In this document: positions 26,698 through 35,903 of the stretch, piece after piece
Numbering within the stretch: position 1 is the first letter of the stretch
Layout: the number at the start of each line of letters is the position of its first letter
Assembly: GCF_009696275.1 (NCBI RefSeq)
Contig: NZ_VUMI01000020.1
Span: 29,511-93,510, forward strand
Direction of reading: 5' to 3'
Length of the DNA stretch: 64,000 bases
From: Eisenbergiella porci
GTDB lineage: Bacteria; Bacillota; Clostridia; Lachnospirales; Lachnospiraceae
Translations under genes and position numbers: made by a program
Notes under the pieces: generated by a model
What the model was told of the DNA's origin: nothing
Databases searched by the model: none
Seen by the model: only the letters and a program-made list of their open reading frames with translations

Positions 26698-26794
26698 AAA
26701 AAACCTCCCTTTCCATAATCCCACAGTCAGCACCCCGCCGCAGGCAACGGGCATCAACTCTAAAACGCCGTGCCTGCCACGGTAAATCCCTATT

Positions 26795-26824
26795 AAAAAA
26801 CCGCATAATTAACTTACGCGGTTT
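26795..26824 (-). terminator. Terminator downstream of ilvA
   Basis: On the minus strand AAACCGC (26818-26824) pairs with GCGGTTT (26798-26804) across a 13-base loop, ending in a T6 run. It lies about 210 bases after the ilvA stop. Confidence 0.65.
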
Positions 26825-26917
26825 AATCAGCATCTAAAAGCCTACGGCTGCTTTCGACACATCTTTCATATCAACATTCTCTCCAGAGCCGGCGGAAGCC
26901 AAACCTCCGCCGGCAGG

Positions 26918-26940
26918 CGCAGTAAACCTGGTTTACTGCG
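26918..26940. repeat. Near-perfect palindrome, 11-bp arms
   Basis: CGCAGTAAACC and GGTTTACTGCG flank a single T. The size and symmetry suit an operator or a small hairpin; there is no U-run on either side. Confidence 0.5.
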
Positions 26941-27033
26941 ATATATTTCCCGCAGCAGTCACCGGATGGATTTATCCCCGGCCTGCTTCCTTCGGAAATG
27001 AACCGCCATTGTCCATTTTCTGCAATATGGCGC

Positions 27034-28260
27034 TTAAATATTCGTTCTGACCAGTTTCGGCTGATAACCTTCTCTCTCCAAAGCGGCCAGAATCTGATTT
27101 TTATGATCCGTCCCAAAGGCTTCCAGAGTAATGCGCAGCTCCACAGCCGCGCTGCGGTTGATGGATACAAACTGGTTATGCTCCAGCTTGATAACATTTC
27201 CGTTTTCCTCTGCAATCACAGCCGCCACGCGGGAAAGCTCGCCCGGCTTATCAGGAAGCAGAACGGAAACGGTAAAAATACGATCCCTGAAAATCAGTCC
27301 GTGCTGCACCACGGAGGACATGGTAATTACATCCATGTTGCCGCCGCTTAAAATGGAAACCACTTTTTTATTCTTTACGTTCAGGTGCTTGAGCGCCGCA
27401 ACGGTAAGCAATCCGGAATTTTCCACCACCATCTTGTGGTTTTCCACCATATCAAGGAATGCTGTCACCAGTTCCTCGTCGCCCACGGTTATGATTTCAT
27501 CAATATTCTGCTGTATGTAAGGGAAAATGATGCTTCCGGGCGTTTTTACGGCCGTACCGTCGGCAATGGTATTGACCTTGTCAAGCGTCACTACTTTTCC
27601 CTGCTCCAGGGACGCCTGCATACAGTTGGCCCCTGCAGGTTCCACGCCAACCACATGAATCTTGGGGTTGAGAAGCTTTGCCAGCGTGGAAACGCCTGTG
27701 GCAAGTCCGCCGCCGCCGATGGGCACGAGAATATAGTCAACCAGGGGCAGCTCCTTGAAAATTTCCATCATTATGGTTCCCTGGCCGGTGGCAACTACCG
27801 GATCATCAAAGGGATGGATAAAGGTATATCCGTATTCCTCCGCCAGTTCGTAGGCCTTTGCGCAGGCTTCATCATATACGTCTCCGTAAAGAACAACCTC
27901 CGCGCCATAGCCCTTGGTGCGGTTTACCTTCATCAAAGGAGTCGTGGTCGGCATTACAATCACCGCCTTGCAGCCATAGGCCTTCGCCGCATAGGCCACT
28001 CCCTGCGCATGATTGCCGGCGGAGGCTGTAATCAGTCCTTTGCTTCGTTCCTCCTCCGTCAGGGTGCTTATTTTATAATAAGCGCCGCGAAGCTTGTACG
28101 CGCCGGTCAGCTGCATGTTCTCCGGCTTAAAATAGACCTTGTTTCCCGACTGGTTGCTGAAATATTCACTGAATACCAGCTTAGTCTCCTGTGTTACTTT
28201 TTTTACCACCTCGGAAGCCTCTTCAAACTTCTCCAGGGTGAGCATTTTGTTTTCTTCCAT
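27034..28260 (-). CDS. ilvA: Threonine ammonia-lyase with ACT domain
   Basis: This PLP enzyme converts threonine to 2-oxobutanoate, the first step to isoleucine or a catabolic route. The PLP lysine lies in LTGAYKLRGAYYKI near residue 55, the glycine loop is PIGGGGLATG near 180, and a C-terminal ACT domain (about 325-408, FTVSVLLPDKPGELSRVA) suggests allosteric control. At 408 residues it matches the short IlvA/TdcB-like form with one ACT domain. The ATG at 28260 is chosen since GGGAG lies five bases before it. It follows ftsY by about 80 bases but is unlikely to be functionally linked to it. Confidence 0.92.
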   Translation of the reverse strand: MEENKMLTLEKFEEASEVVKKVTQETKLVFSEYFSNQSGNKVYFKPENMQLTGAYKLRGAYYKISTLTEEERSKGLITASAGNHAQGVAYAAKAYGCKAVIVMPTTTPLMKVNRTKGYGAEVVLYGDVYDEACAKAYELAEEYGYTFIHPFDDPVVATGQGTIMMEIFKELPLVDYILVPIGGGGLATGVSTLAKLLNPKIHVVGVEPAGANCMQASLEQGKVVTLDKVNTIADGTAVKTPGSIIFPYIQQNIDEIITVGDEELVTAFLDMVENHKMVVENSGLLTVAALKHLNVKNKKVVSILSGGNMDVITMSSVVQHGLIFRDRIFTVSVLLPDKPGELSRVAAVIAEENGNVIKLEHNQFVSINRSAAVELRITLEAFGTDHKNQILAALEREGYQPKLVRTNI

Positions 28261-28339
28261 GTTTACTCCCATCTGCGCACTTTAGCGCGTACAATTCAGT
28301 CCGGAGGCATTGATTTTCTTCCAGACATGCCCTGCTTTT

Positions 28340-29281
28340 TTATTCCTCTTCCGTCTTTACATCAAACAGAGCATTGACGAACTGCTCCGGATCGAATTTC
28401 TGCAGGTCTTCCATATCCTCTCCCACGCCGATATATTTCACCGGCACATTCAGCTCCGACTGGATTGCCACCGCAATCCCGCCTTTCGCCGTACCGTCCA
28501 TCTTTGTAAGGATAATACCGGTCAGGTCGGCTACCTCGCCGAATTCCCTGGCCTGTGCAAGGGCGTTCTGCCCTGTGGTTCCATCCAGGACCACCAGGTT
28601 TTCCCGATGGGCATCCGGGAATTCCCGGTCTATGATCCGGTTCATTTTCTTCAGCTCTTCCATCAGGTTCTTTTTATTATGAAGTCTTCCGGCGGTATCG
28701 CACAGAAGCACATCCACATGCCTGGCCTTTGCTGCATTCACCGCATCAAAGACCACGCTGGCGGGATCCGAGCCTTCCGCCCCGCCGATCATATCAACGC
28801 CCGCCCGGTTGGCCCAGCCCGCAAGCTGTTCCCCTGCGGCGGCGCGGAAAGTATCCGCTGCGGCAATCAGCACCTTCCTGCCCTCTTCCTTGAGCATGCC
28901 CGCCAGCTTGCCCACAGAGGTGGTCTTTCCCACGCCGTTTACGCCGATTACCAGAATCACCGACTGCTTCTTTTCAAAGTCATAGGCGGTTTCCCCTACC
29001 TGCATCTGCTCCTTTATGCTGTCGATGAGCAGCTGCTTGCAGGCGGAGGGCTCCTTGATATGCTGTTCCTTCACCTGCTGCTTCAGGCGATCCAGAATAT
29101 TGGAGGTGGCATTTACGCCGATATCCCCCATAATCAGGATTTCTTCCAGTTCTTCATAAAATTCATCGTCAATCGCCGAAAAGCCGCTGAATACGGAGTC
29201 GATTCCATGCACAATATTATTTCTTGTTTTATTCAGGCCCTCTTTCAGCCGGGCAAAAAAGCCCTTCTTTTCTTCGCTCAT
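28340..29281 (-). CDS. ftsY: Signal recognition particle receptor FtsY
   Basis: FtsY is the membrane-associated GTPase that docks the SRP-ribosome complex. The N domain is followed by [44 protein letters not shown] and a C-terminal [20 protein letters not shown]. The length of 313 residues is typical for Firmicutes, which lack the long acidic N-terminal extension. It lies after smc, as in the rnc-smc-ftsY order. Confidence 0.97.
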   Translation of the reverse strand: MSEEKKGFFARLKEGLNKTRNNIVHGIDSVFSGFSAIDDEFYEELEEILIMGDIGVNATSNILDRLKQQVKEQHIKEPSACKQLLIDSIKEQMQVGETAYDFEKKQSVILVIGVNGVGKTTSVGKLAGMLKEEGRKVLIAAADTFRAAAGEQLAGWANRAGVDMIGGAEGSDPASVVFDAVNAAKARHVDVLLCDTAGRLHNKKNLMEELKKMNRIIDREFPDAHRENLVVLDGTTGQNALAQAREFGEVADLTGIILTKMDGTAKGGIAVAIQSELNVPVKYIGVGEDMEDLQKFDPEQFVNALFDVKTEEE

Positions 29282-29333
29282 AGCTACCTCCTACTGATTA
29301 GCCGCAGCATCTCAAACCATCCTGCTGTTACGA

Positions 29334-32300
29334 TTAGTTTTCCAAATCCCTGTCTATCAGGCTTACGCTTACCAGCGTGGAAACACCCTTTTCCTGCATG
29401 GTGATACCATAGAGCCTGTCGGCCTTTTCCATGGTTCCTCTTCGGTGTGTAATAACAATAAACTGCGTGGACTTCGTCAGCTTATGTAAATAATTTGCGA
29501 ACCGGCCTACGTTGCTGTCGTCCAGCGCCGCCTCGATTTCATCCAGCAGGCAGAACGGCGAAGGCTTCAGGTTCTGAATGGCAAACAGGAGGGAAATCGC
29601 AGTCAGCGCTTTTTCACCGCCGGAAAGCTGCATCATATTCTGCAGCTTCTTTCCCGGCGGCTGGGCGATGATCCGGATTCCCGCTTCCAGAATATCCTCA
29701 TCCTCCATCAGCTCCAGGGTTCCCTTTCCGCCGCCGAAAAGCTCTTTGAACACTTTGTCGAACTCCTGGCCGATCTGGGCGAATTTTTCCTTAAACTGTC
29801 TGCGCATCGCTTCATCCAGCTCCAGGATAATCTTTTTCAGGGCTTCCTCCGCCTGCACCAGATCATCATGCTGGGTTTTCAGGAAGTTATAACGTTCCAT
29901 CAGGTTTTTATAATCCTCGATGGCGTTTACGTTTACATCCCCCAGCTTTCTTATCTGCTCCTTCAGGGAAGCGATTTCCTTTTTCATGCCTGCCAGATCC
30001 TGCAGGCCTTCCTTTTTAAGCGCTGCAGCGCTGCTCAAGGTAATTTCATACTCATCCCACATGTAGTTGATCTGGGCTTCCACAGCCTCCTCCAGCTTTT
30101 CACGCTGGGCGTTCAGCCGGTATACTTCCTTATCCAGCCCTGACAGCCTGTCCGACAGGCTTTCCCTGTCCGCAAAAAAGTTTTTCTGCCGTCCGCTTAA
30201 GGCTTCTTTTCTTTCCATGTCGGCCTTCAGCTTCTCTTCGCCGTCGGTCTGGGTGCTCAGGGAATCCGCTATGGTCTGCTGCAGCCGGCGGATATCCTCT
30301 TCCCTCCGGGTGATATTCGCAAGGTTTGTTTCCATTCCCTCCAGGATTTCTTCCAGCTCAGCGGCAAACCGGCTGATTTCGCCTTCAATACGATCCAGGT
30401 TGGTCTGTTCAAAGCCCTGCTTCTGCCTGATTTTTTCCACTTCCAGATCCCATTCGGCCACACGGGAGCTGTGAAGGCTTTCCTCGCCCCTTTGCCCCTC
30501 CAGCAGCTTCTGCGCCTCGCCGATTCTGGCGTCCACATCCTTTTCCAGCATTTCAGAGGCTTCCAGCTGTCTGAGGATTTCATCTTTTCCGTTTTTGATC
30601 TCTTCTATCTGGGCGGCGATTTCCTTCTGCTCGGTCTGCAGATCTCCATATCCCTGCTCCGTCTGTTCTTTTTTCTCTCTGGCGGCCGCCACATTCATCC
30701 GCGCCGTATTCTGATGGATAAATTCCTCCTGAAGGGAGGCCTTTACCTGTTCCAGATCCATGCGCAGCTGGTTTCTCCGCTTTTTTGTCTGTTCAATGGA
30801 ATCCAGCAGCCTGTCAATAGCCATCAGGGTTTCCCTGACCTTTTTCCCAAGCTCCTCCATTTCCCTGCGGCGTCCCAGCAGATTGCTGCTGTTCTTATAG
30901 GCACCGCCGCTGATGGAACCGCCGGGATTAAAAAGCTCGCCCTCCAGCGTCACCATCCGCAGGCTGTATTTGTATTTTCTTGCAATCCTGACCGCATTGT
31001 CCACGTTGTCAACCACAACGATTCTTCCCAGAAGAGAGGCCGCAACATCGCGGTAGCGCTCCTGCGTCGTCACCAGGGAGTCCGCAAGACCCAGGACACC
31101 GGCTTCCTGCAATACCTCTTTTCTCTGGAATTCCTGCCTGTTCCTGATGCTGGTCAGGGGCAGGAACGTGGCGCGGCCGGCTTTGTTCTGTTTCAGAAAG
31201 GCGATCATTTCCTTGGCGGTTTCTTCATTTTCCGTCACAATGTTCTGGATGCTGCCGCCCAGGGCCGTTTCAATGGCCACCTCATATTTTTTGTCCACCT
31301 TGATCAGATCGGCAACAACGCCTATAATCCCCGGGCTGTTTTCCTTCTGCTCCATGACACGCTTTACGCTGCCGCCATAGCCTTCATAACGCTCCGTGAG
31401 ATTCGACAGGGCGTCCAGCCGGGATTTATCCTGATGGTAAAGCACCTGGGTATCCCGCAGTTTCTGATCCTTCCCCGACAGCTCATCCCGTATCTGGTTC
31501 AGCTCTTCCTCCAGCAATGTCTGTTTATCGTTGAGGGCCGATATATTTTCATTAATCTGAAGGAATTCCTCCTCCAGCCTTTTAATGTTTTCCTCCTGCC
31601 AGGCTTCATCCGATTTTGCCCGCAGCAGCCGGGAATTCAGCTCTGCCCTGCGGATCTGAATCTGTTCCAGCATGGTATCAAAACGTCCCATACGGGATTT
31701 GATGGTAGCGCGTTCATTCAGCTCGGTAATAATCGTATTTTTACCGTTTTCTATTTCCGTATTCAGCTCATCGATCCTGGCCTGTACTTCGGCCAGCCTG
31801 GCCTTAGCCTCCTGCCTTGCAAGTTCTACCTCCTTCAAATGGGCGTCTATCTTGTCCTTTTCTGTAAGGATTGCCGCTTTGTCCCCGCTCTTTGCATCAA
31901 TTTCACGCTGCAGGGTTTCCTTACGGTTTTGCAGATGCTTTTCATTTCCTCTGGCGGAATTGATCTGCTCTTTCAGGACGTTGATTTCCCCTTCCAGCTT
32001 TCCCCTCAGCATGCCGGTGTCGTTCAGCTGGGAACGGGCCTGTTCAATGCGCTTATCCAGTTCTTCGATTTCCGTCTGGATTTGATCGTATTCCTCTTTG
32101 ATATGTTCATATTTCTCTGTGGTTTCCTGCAGATCCCGGGAGGCTATTTCGTATTTTTCACCAACTCCGGCCAGCTGCTCACGCAGACGATCGTTTTCCA
32201 GGAGAAACACATTGACATCCAGATTCTTCAAATCTTCTTTTTTCTTCAGGTAGACCTTTGCTTTTTCCGCCTGCTTTTCCAGCGGCTCCACCTGCTTTTC

Positions 32301-32894
32301 CAGCTCTGAAAGAATATCGCTGACGCGCAGCAGATTCTGTTTTTCATCCTCCAGCTTCTTCTGGGCGGCGGCTTTCCTGCGCTTGAACTTAACGATTCCT
32401 GCAGCTTCGTCAAAAAGTTCTCTTCTTTCCTCCGGCTTTCCGCTCAGGATTTTGTCAATCTGGCCCTGGCCGATGATGGAGTAGCCTTCCTTGCCGATAC
32501 CCGTATCGTAAAAAAGCTCATTCACATCCTTCAGCCTGACCGGCGAACCGTTCATCAGATATTCGCTTTCCCCCGAACGGTAAATGCGCCTGGCCACCGT
32601 CACCTCATCATAATCGATTGCCAGCTGGTGATCCCTGTTGTCCAGGGTGATGGCCACATAGGCGTAGCCCATGGGCTTTCTTTGCTCCGTGCCGGAAAAA
32701 ATGACGTCCTGCATGGAAGCGCCGCGCAGCTGCTTCACCCGCTGCTCGCCCAGCACCCAGCGGACGGCATCGGCCACATTGCTTTTCCCGCTTCCATTGG
32801 GTCCTACGATTCCGGTGATTCCATTGTGGAACTGAAAGGTTATTTTGTTGGCAAAGGATTTGAATCCGTGTATCTCAATACTTTTTAAGTACAT
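29334..32894 (-). CDS. smc: Chromosome segregation protein SMC
   Basis: SMC forms a coiled-coil ATPase that organises and segregates the chromosome with ScpA and ScpB. The 1186-residue protein has Walker A GPNGSGKSNVADAVRWVLG near residue 32, two long coiled coils (about 165-500 and 675-1010), a central hinge (about 515-665, with GYGGSVKRVM), the ABC signature QLSGGEKALTAI, and Walker B FCLLDEIEAALDDSN near the C-terminus. The length is normal. It follows rnc by 11 bases. Confidence 0.97.
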   Translation of the reverse strand: MYLKSIEIHGFKSFANKITFQFHNGITGIVGPNGSGKSNVADAVRWVLGEQRVKQLRGASMQDVIFSGTEQRKPMGYAYVAITLDNRDHQLAIDYDEVTVARRIYRSGESEYLMNGSPVRLKDVNELFYDTGIGKEGYSIIGQGQIDKILSGKPEERRELFDEAAGIVKFKRRKAAAQKKLEDEKQNLLRVSDILSELEKQVEPLEKQAEKAKVYLKKKEDLKNLDVNVFLLENDRLREQLAGVGEKYEIASRDLQETTEKYEHIKEEYDQIQTEIEELDKRIEQARSQLNDTGMLRGKLEGEINVLKEQINSARGNEKHLQNRKETLQREIDAKSGDKAAILTEKDKIDAHLKEVELARQEAKARLAEVQARIDELNTEIENGKNTIITELNERATIKSRMGRFDTMLEQIQIRRAELNSRLLRAKSDEAWQEENIKRLEEEFLQINENISALNDKQTLLEEELNQIRDELSGKDQKLRDTQVLYHQDKSRLDALSNLTERYEGYGGSVKRVMEQKENSPGIIGVVADLIKVDKKYEVAIETALGGSIQNIVTENEETAKEMIAFLKQNKAGRATFLPLTSIRNRQEFQRKEVLQEAGVLGLADSLVTTQERYRDVAASLLGRIVVVDNVDNAVRIARKYKYSLRMVTLEGELFNPGGSISGGAYKNSSNLLGRRREMEELGKKVRETLMAIDRLLDSIEQTKKRRNQLRMDLEQVKASLQEEFIHQNTARMNVAAAREKKEQTEQGYGDLQTEQKEIAAQIEEIKNGKDEILRQLEASEMLEKDVDARIGEAQKLLEGQRGEESLHSSRVAEWDLEVEKIRQKQGFEQTNLDRIEGEISRFAAELEEILEGMETNLANITRREEDIRRLQQTIADSLSTQTDGEEKLKADMERKEALSGRQKNFFADRESLSDRLSGLDKEVYRLNAQREKLEEAVEAQINYMWDEYEITLSSAAALKKEGLQDLAGMKKEIASLKEQIRKLGDVNVNAIEDYKNLMERYNFLKTQHDDLVQAEEALKKIILELDEAMRRQFKEKFAQIGQEFDKVFKELFGGGKGTLELMEDEDILEAGIRIIAQPPGKKLQNMMQLSGGEKALTAISLLFAIQNLKPSPFCLLDEIEAALDDSNVGRFANYLHKLTKSTQFIVITHRRGTMEKADRLYGITMQEKGVSTLVSVSLIDRDLEN

Positions 32895-32905
32895 TAGTTT
32901 AATCC

Positions 32906-33598
32906 TTATTCCTTATTCTTCCGAAGCGCCAGGATCGCTTCATAGGCCGCCTGCTGTTCCGCCGCTTTCTTGGTGCGGCCCTTTCCCTTCCCGATAAGCT
33001 TTCCGTCAAGCACGGCGTCTACCAGAAATTCCTTGTCATGATCCGGCCCTTCCTCCCCGGTAAGCACATATTCAAATGCGGCCTCCGGCATGGTCTGTAT
33101 CATCTCCTGAAGCACGGTCTTACTGTCATAAAAAAGGATTTTATTCTCCAGATCGGAAAGCACAAACCGGTAAATAAAATCATGCGCCGCCTTCAAGCCT
33201 CCGTCCAGATACATGGCTCCGATTACCGCTTCCATAACGTCCGAGGTAATGGAATCCCGTCCTCTGCCTCCGGTAGCTTCTTCTCCCTTGCCCAGCAGCA
33301 TATACTGCCCCAGCTCCAAATCACGGGCGCAGTATGCCAGCGCCGGTTCACAGACCATGGAAGAACGCAGCTTCGTCAGCTTGCCTTCAGGCATCTGGGG
33401 GTTCTCATGGAACAGGAAATCACTGGATACCAGCTCCAGCACCGCATCCCCCAAAAATTCCAGCCGTTCATAATCTTCCAGTTTGTTTATCTTCTGCTCA
33501 TTGGCAAAGGAACTGTGGGTCAAAGCCTGCCTCAGCAGCTTTTTGTCACGGAAGGTGTACCCGATCCTTTTTTCAAGCTCTTCCAATGTATATTTCAC
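32906..33598 (-). CDS. rnc: Ribonuclease III
   Basis: RNase III cuts double-stranded RNA in rRNA processing and mRNA decay. The catalytic signature is ERLEFLGDAVLELVSSDFLF near residue 38-57, with a second acidic site DVMEAVIGAMYLDGG near 115-128, and a C-terminal double-stranded RNA binding domain (about 155-228). The GTG at 33598 has AAAGGA nine bases upstream and is preferred over the ATG at 33625, giving 230 residues. It lies between acpP and smc, the usual place. Confidence 0.95.
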   Translation of the reverse strand: MKYTLEELEKRIGYTFRDKKLLRQALTHSSFANEQKINKLEDYERLEFLGDAVLELVSSDFLFHENPQMPEGKLTKLRSSMVCEPALAYCARDLELGQYMLLGKGEEATGGRGRDSITSDVMEAVIGAMYLDGGLKAAHDFIYRFVLSDLENKILFYDSKTVLQEMIQTMPEAAFEYVLTGEEGPDHDKEFLVDAVLDGKLIGKGKGRTKKAAEQQAAYEAILALRKNKE

Positions 33599-33730
33599 AC
33601 TTATCCGGTCCTTTCTGCATATCAAAAAGCCCTCCAGGTTTCCCTGCCACGGGCTTTTCTTATACGATTATTAGATTCATCGGCAACTGTTTCCATGCCC
33701 TGACGGGAGTCGTTTTCCCTCTGCCGTCCT

Positions 33731-33958
33731 CTATCTTGTATTTCTGATCAGCTCGACCGCTTCGCCTACCGTGCTGATTTTTTCCGCATCGGCCGGTGCG
33801 ATTTCGATACCGAATTCTTCCTCAATGCCCATCACGATCTGGAACACATCCAGAGAATCCGCACACAGATCGTCAACAAAGGTGGTCTCTTCCGTAATTT
33901 CCTTGGGATCCACGCATAACACTTCCGCTATGATAGTTCTCAGCTTGTCAAGTTCCAT
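33731..33958 (-). CDS. acpP: Acyl carrier protein
   Basis: ACP carries growing fatty acids on a phosphopantetheine attached to the Ser of the CADSLDVFQIV motif (about residue 35). The 75-residue acidic protein is normal. It follows plsX, which uses acyl-ACP to make acyl-phosphate, by 19 bases. Confidence 0.96.
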   Translation of the reverse strand: MELDKLRTIIAEVLCVDPKEITEETTFVDDLCADSLDVFQIVMGIEEEFGIEIAPADAEKISTVGEAVELIRNTR

Positions 33959-33977
33959 ATCTTTCGTCCTTTCTTAC

Positions 33978-34991
33978 TTACTCAGCCGCTCCGGAAATCA
34001 CTTTCTGGATCTTCCCGTTAATATCCTGTTCCTTAAAGGTTAAGCACTGCAGAATTGTGTTTTTGATTTCCACGGCTTTGGAGCTTCCGTGTGTCTTAAC
34101 CACCAATCCCTTCAGGCCAAGCAGCGGTGCCCCGCCGTACTGCTCCAGGTCAAAGGCCTTCAGCGTCTGCTTCAGCGCGGGCTTTACAAGCAGCGCCCCT
34201 ATCTTGCTTCGCAGATTCACCATCATGCCGGACTTGACTTTACTGATTAATGTAGCCCCCACGCCTTCATACAGCTTCAGGACCACGTTTCCCACAAATG
34301 CCTCGCAGACTACCACGTCTGCCGCACCTGCAGGGATATCCCTCGCTTCTATGCTGCCGATAAAATTGATATCGCTGCATTCCTTCAGCAGCGGGAAGGT
34401 TTCCTTTACCAGCGCGTTTCCCTTTTCCTCTTCCGCGCCGATATTGACGATGCCCACCCTGGGCTTCTTAATTCCCATGACATTTTCCATATAAATGGAA
34501 CCCATTTTGGCAAACTGCACCAGCTGGGAAGGCCTGGCATCCACATTGGCCCCGCAGTCAATGAGAAGGGAGGCTCCCTTTTCCGTAGGAATGAGCGGCG
34601 CCAGCGGCGGGCGTTCCACACCCTTGCTGCGTCCCACGATAACCTGTCCGCCTGCCAGTACGGCTCCCGTACTTCCCGCGGACACAAAGGCATCGCATTT
34701 TCCTTCCCTTACCATATAGAGACCCTTTACAATCGAGGAATCCTTCTTGCTGCGGATGGCCGCCACAGGAGGCTCCGCCATGGCAATTACCTCCGTCGCA
34801 TTCACGACCTCCACCTGCTCCTGGGGATAGGTATATTTGGCAAGCTCCGCCTTTACCTGTTCCTCTTTCCCCACCAGGAACACTTTTATCTTCTTTTCCG
34901 CCTGGATCGCTTCCACCGCGCCCTTGACTATTTCTGCAGGCGCATTGTCACCGCCCATGGCATCCACTGCCACCTTTACATAATCTGCCAT
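33978..34991 (-). CDS. plsX: Phosphate acyltransferase PlsX
   Basis: PlsX converts acyl-ACP to acyl-phosphate, the donor for PlsY at 876-1529. The protein begins MADYVKVAVDAMGGDNAP, the family signature, and continues with SAGSTGAVLAGG and VVCEAFVGNVVLKLYEG. The ATG at 34991 follows GGAGG by seven bases; a longer frame to 35108 is not supported. The length is 337 residues. It heads the plsX-acpP-rnc-smc-ftsY transcript, whose probable promoter is at 35225-35253. rpmF, which usually lies just upstream, is 7.4 kb away at 42415. Confidence 0.96.
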   Translation of the reverse strand: MADYVKVAVDAMGGDNAPAEIVKGAVEAIQAEKKIKVFLVGKEEQVKAELAKYTYPQEQVEVVNATEVIAMAEPPVAAIRSKKDSSIVKGLYMVREGKCDAFVSAGSTGAVLAGGQVIVGRSKGVERPPLAPLIPTEKGASLLIDCGANVDARPSQLVQFAKMGSIYMENVMGIKKPRVGIVNIGAEEEKGNALVKETFPLLKECSDINFIGSIEARDIPAGAADVVVCEAFVGNVVLKLYEGVGATLISKVKSGMMVNLRSKIGALLVKPALKQTLKAFDLEQYGGAPLLGLKGLVVKTHGSSKAVEIKNTILQCLTFKEQDINGKIQKVISGAAE

Positions 34992-35224
34992 CTTGCTTCC
35001 TCCCTGTCGCCGCTGATTCTGAGTATGGGAGCTTTCATCCCCACTCTCCCTGTGCATCAAAGCACACACTGAATGGGAATATAAATTTATTTTTCTCCCA
35101 TGCCGCACTGCGTAATCCGCTCAAACCTCGCAGCCAGGCTCTGTCCGTTCCTGCTGCTACGGCGCTGCCGCCGTATAAAAGGCAAACCGCAAAGCCCACC
35201 TGCGGAATTTGAGTATCCTATATA

Positions 35225-35253
35225 AATATACTAGACATGCCTGTAAAAATCAA
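35225..35253 (-). promoter_or_regulatory. Probable promoter of plsX operon
   Basis: On the minus strand TTGATT (35248-35253) and TATATT (35225-35230) are 17 bases apart. The start would be near 35218, giving a leader of about 225 bases to the plsX ATG. Confidence 0.55.
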
Positions 35254-35305
35254 GCGAATTGTCCGCCGGAGGGCAGACAGGGCACAAGCCCGCCGCATTT
35301 CAATG

Positions 35306-35343
35306 ACACAAGCCCCGGCCTGAAAACAGGCCGGGGCTTGTGT
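35306..35343. terminator. 17-bp perfect hairpin after the GH43 remnant
   Basis: ACACAAGCCCCGGCCTG (35306-35322) pairs perfectly with the sequence at 35327-35343, loop AAAA. It has the position of a terminator for the GH43-permease genes, but neither side has a T-run, so it may be a processing or pausing structure. Confidence 0.5.
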
Positions 35344-35388
35344 GAAATTACATATTATTTCTTTTTGTTTCGCAGCATACCGGCCGCA

Positions 35389-35884
35389 CTAATTTTTCAT
35401 TTCCACCTTCTCCATCAAACCGTCACTTCCAAACCGTAAATCAGCGATACAGGTTTCCCTGTGAAACCCTTTCCCCTTATCGTACTTAGCCAACGGCGTA
35501 GCAAAACGATGATAGGCAATTCGATAAGTGTCCTCTCCGGGCACGGCGGAAATGCTATGGTGTCCGGTTCCCAGTATGTCTCTTTCCGGATCCTTTTCCA
35601 AAATTGCATAGCGGTAAGTTATCGGGCCCGTAAGAGATTCGGAGGTTCCATAGTTTAGCCCATGGCACCTGTTCTGATGCCACGTCAAGAATCAATCCCT
35701 CGTTATGAAAGCTTGTTCCATCCTCAGATGAAAACACATAAAACTGTGTTCCCGACCAGTTTTCAAATCCGTCCGTTGTGGGATACAGATACCATACGCC
35801 ATCAAAACACACCAAATCCGGATCCGCATATTCGCCCTTTAGTACAGGATTTGTAAAATCCGCCTTAAGTAAATCTTTTTCCAC
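35389..35884 (-). pseudogene. Glycoside hydrolase family 43 remnant, internal deletion
   Basis: The N-terminal 70 residues (GTG start at 35884, AAGGAG upstream) read like GH43: NPVLKGEYADPDLVCFDGVW and later FYVFSSEDGTSFHNEGLI. A second frame shifted by one base, covering 35389 to about 35688, gives a GH43 C-terminal part: NYGTSESLTGPITYRYAILE, then DILGTGHHSI and YRIAYHRFATPLAKY. Only about 165 residues remain in total, so the middle of the catalytic five-blade domain (perhaps 140 residues or more) has been lost and the frames no longer agree; the junction is near 35660-35690. An intact enzyme would have cleaved xylo- or arabino-oligosaccharides taken up by the adjacent ABC transporter. Confidence 0.85.
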
Positions 35885-35903
35885 TGCCGTATTCTCCTTA
35901 TGC

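Larger units (their letters stand above)
26698..27033. other. Gap between ilvA and yitT with several hairpins
   Basis: The 336-base gap holds the ilvA terminator at 26795-26824, a GC-rich stem GCCGGCGGA/TCCGCCGGC at 26888-26914, and a near-perfect palindrome at 26918-26940 with 11-bp arms around one central base. No gene is seen; a promoter for yitT must lie here or upstream but could not be fixed. Confidence 0.5.
34992..35388. other. Upstream region of plsX
   Basis: This 397-base gap holds the probable plsX promoter at 35225-35253, a leader of about 225 bases with several GC-rich stems (such as TCCGCAG/GCGG around 35190), and a 17-bp hairpin at 35306-35343. No FapR-type operator (TTAGTACC-like dyad) was seen. 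Confidence 0.5.

Noticed and set aside
30471..32309. 612-codon open frame on the plus strand
   Set aside because: It lies entirely opposite smc and arises from its codon bias; no ribosome site and no recognisable protein.
35306..35343. Hairpin as a certain intrinsic terminator
   Set aside because: The stem is perfect, but no T-run follows on either strand, so it is listed only with moderate confidence.
34992..35388. FapR-type operator before plsX
   Set aside because: plsX is often controlled by FapR, but no TTAGTACC-like dyad is present here.
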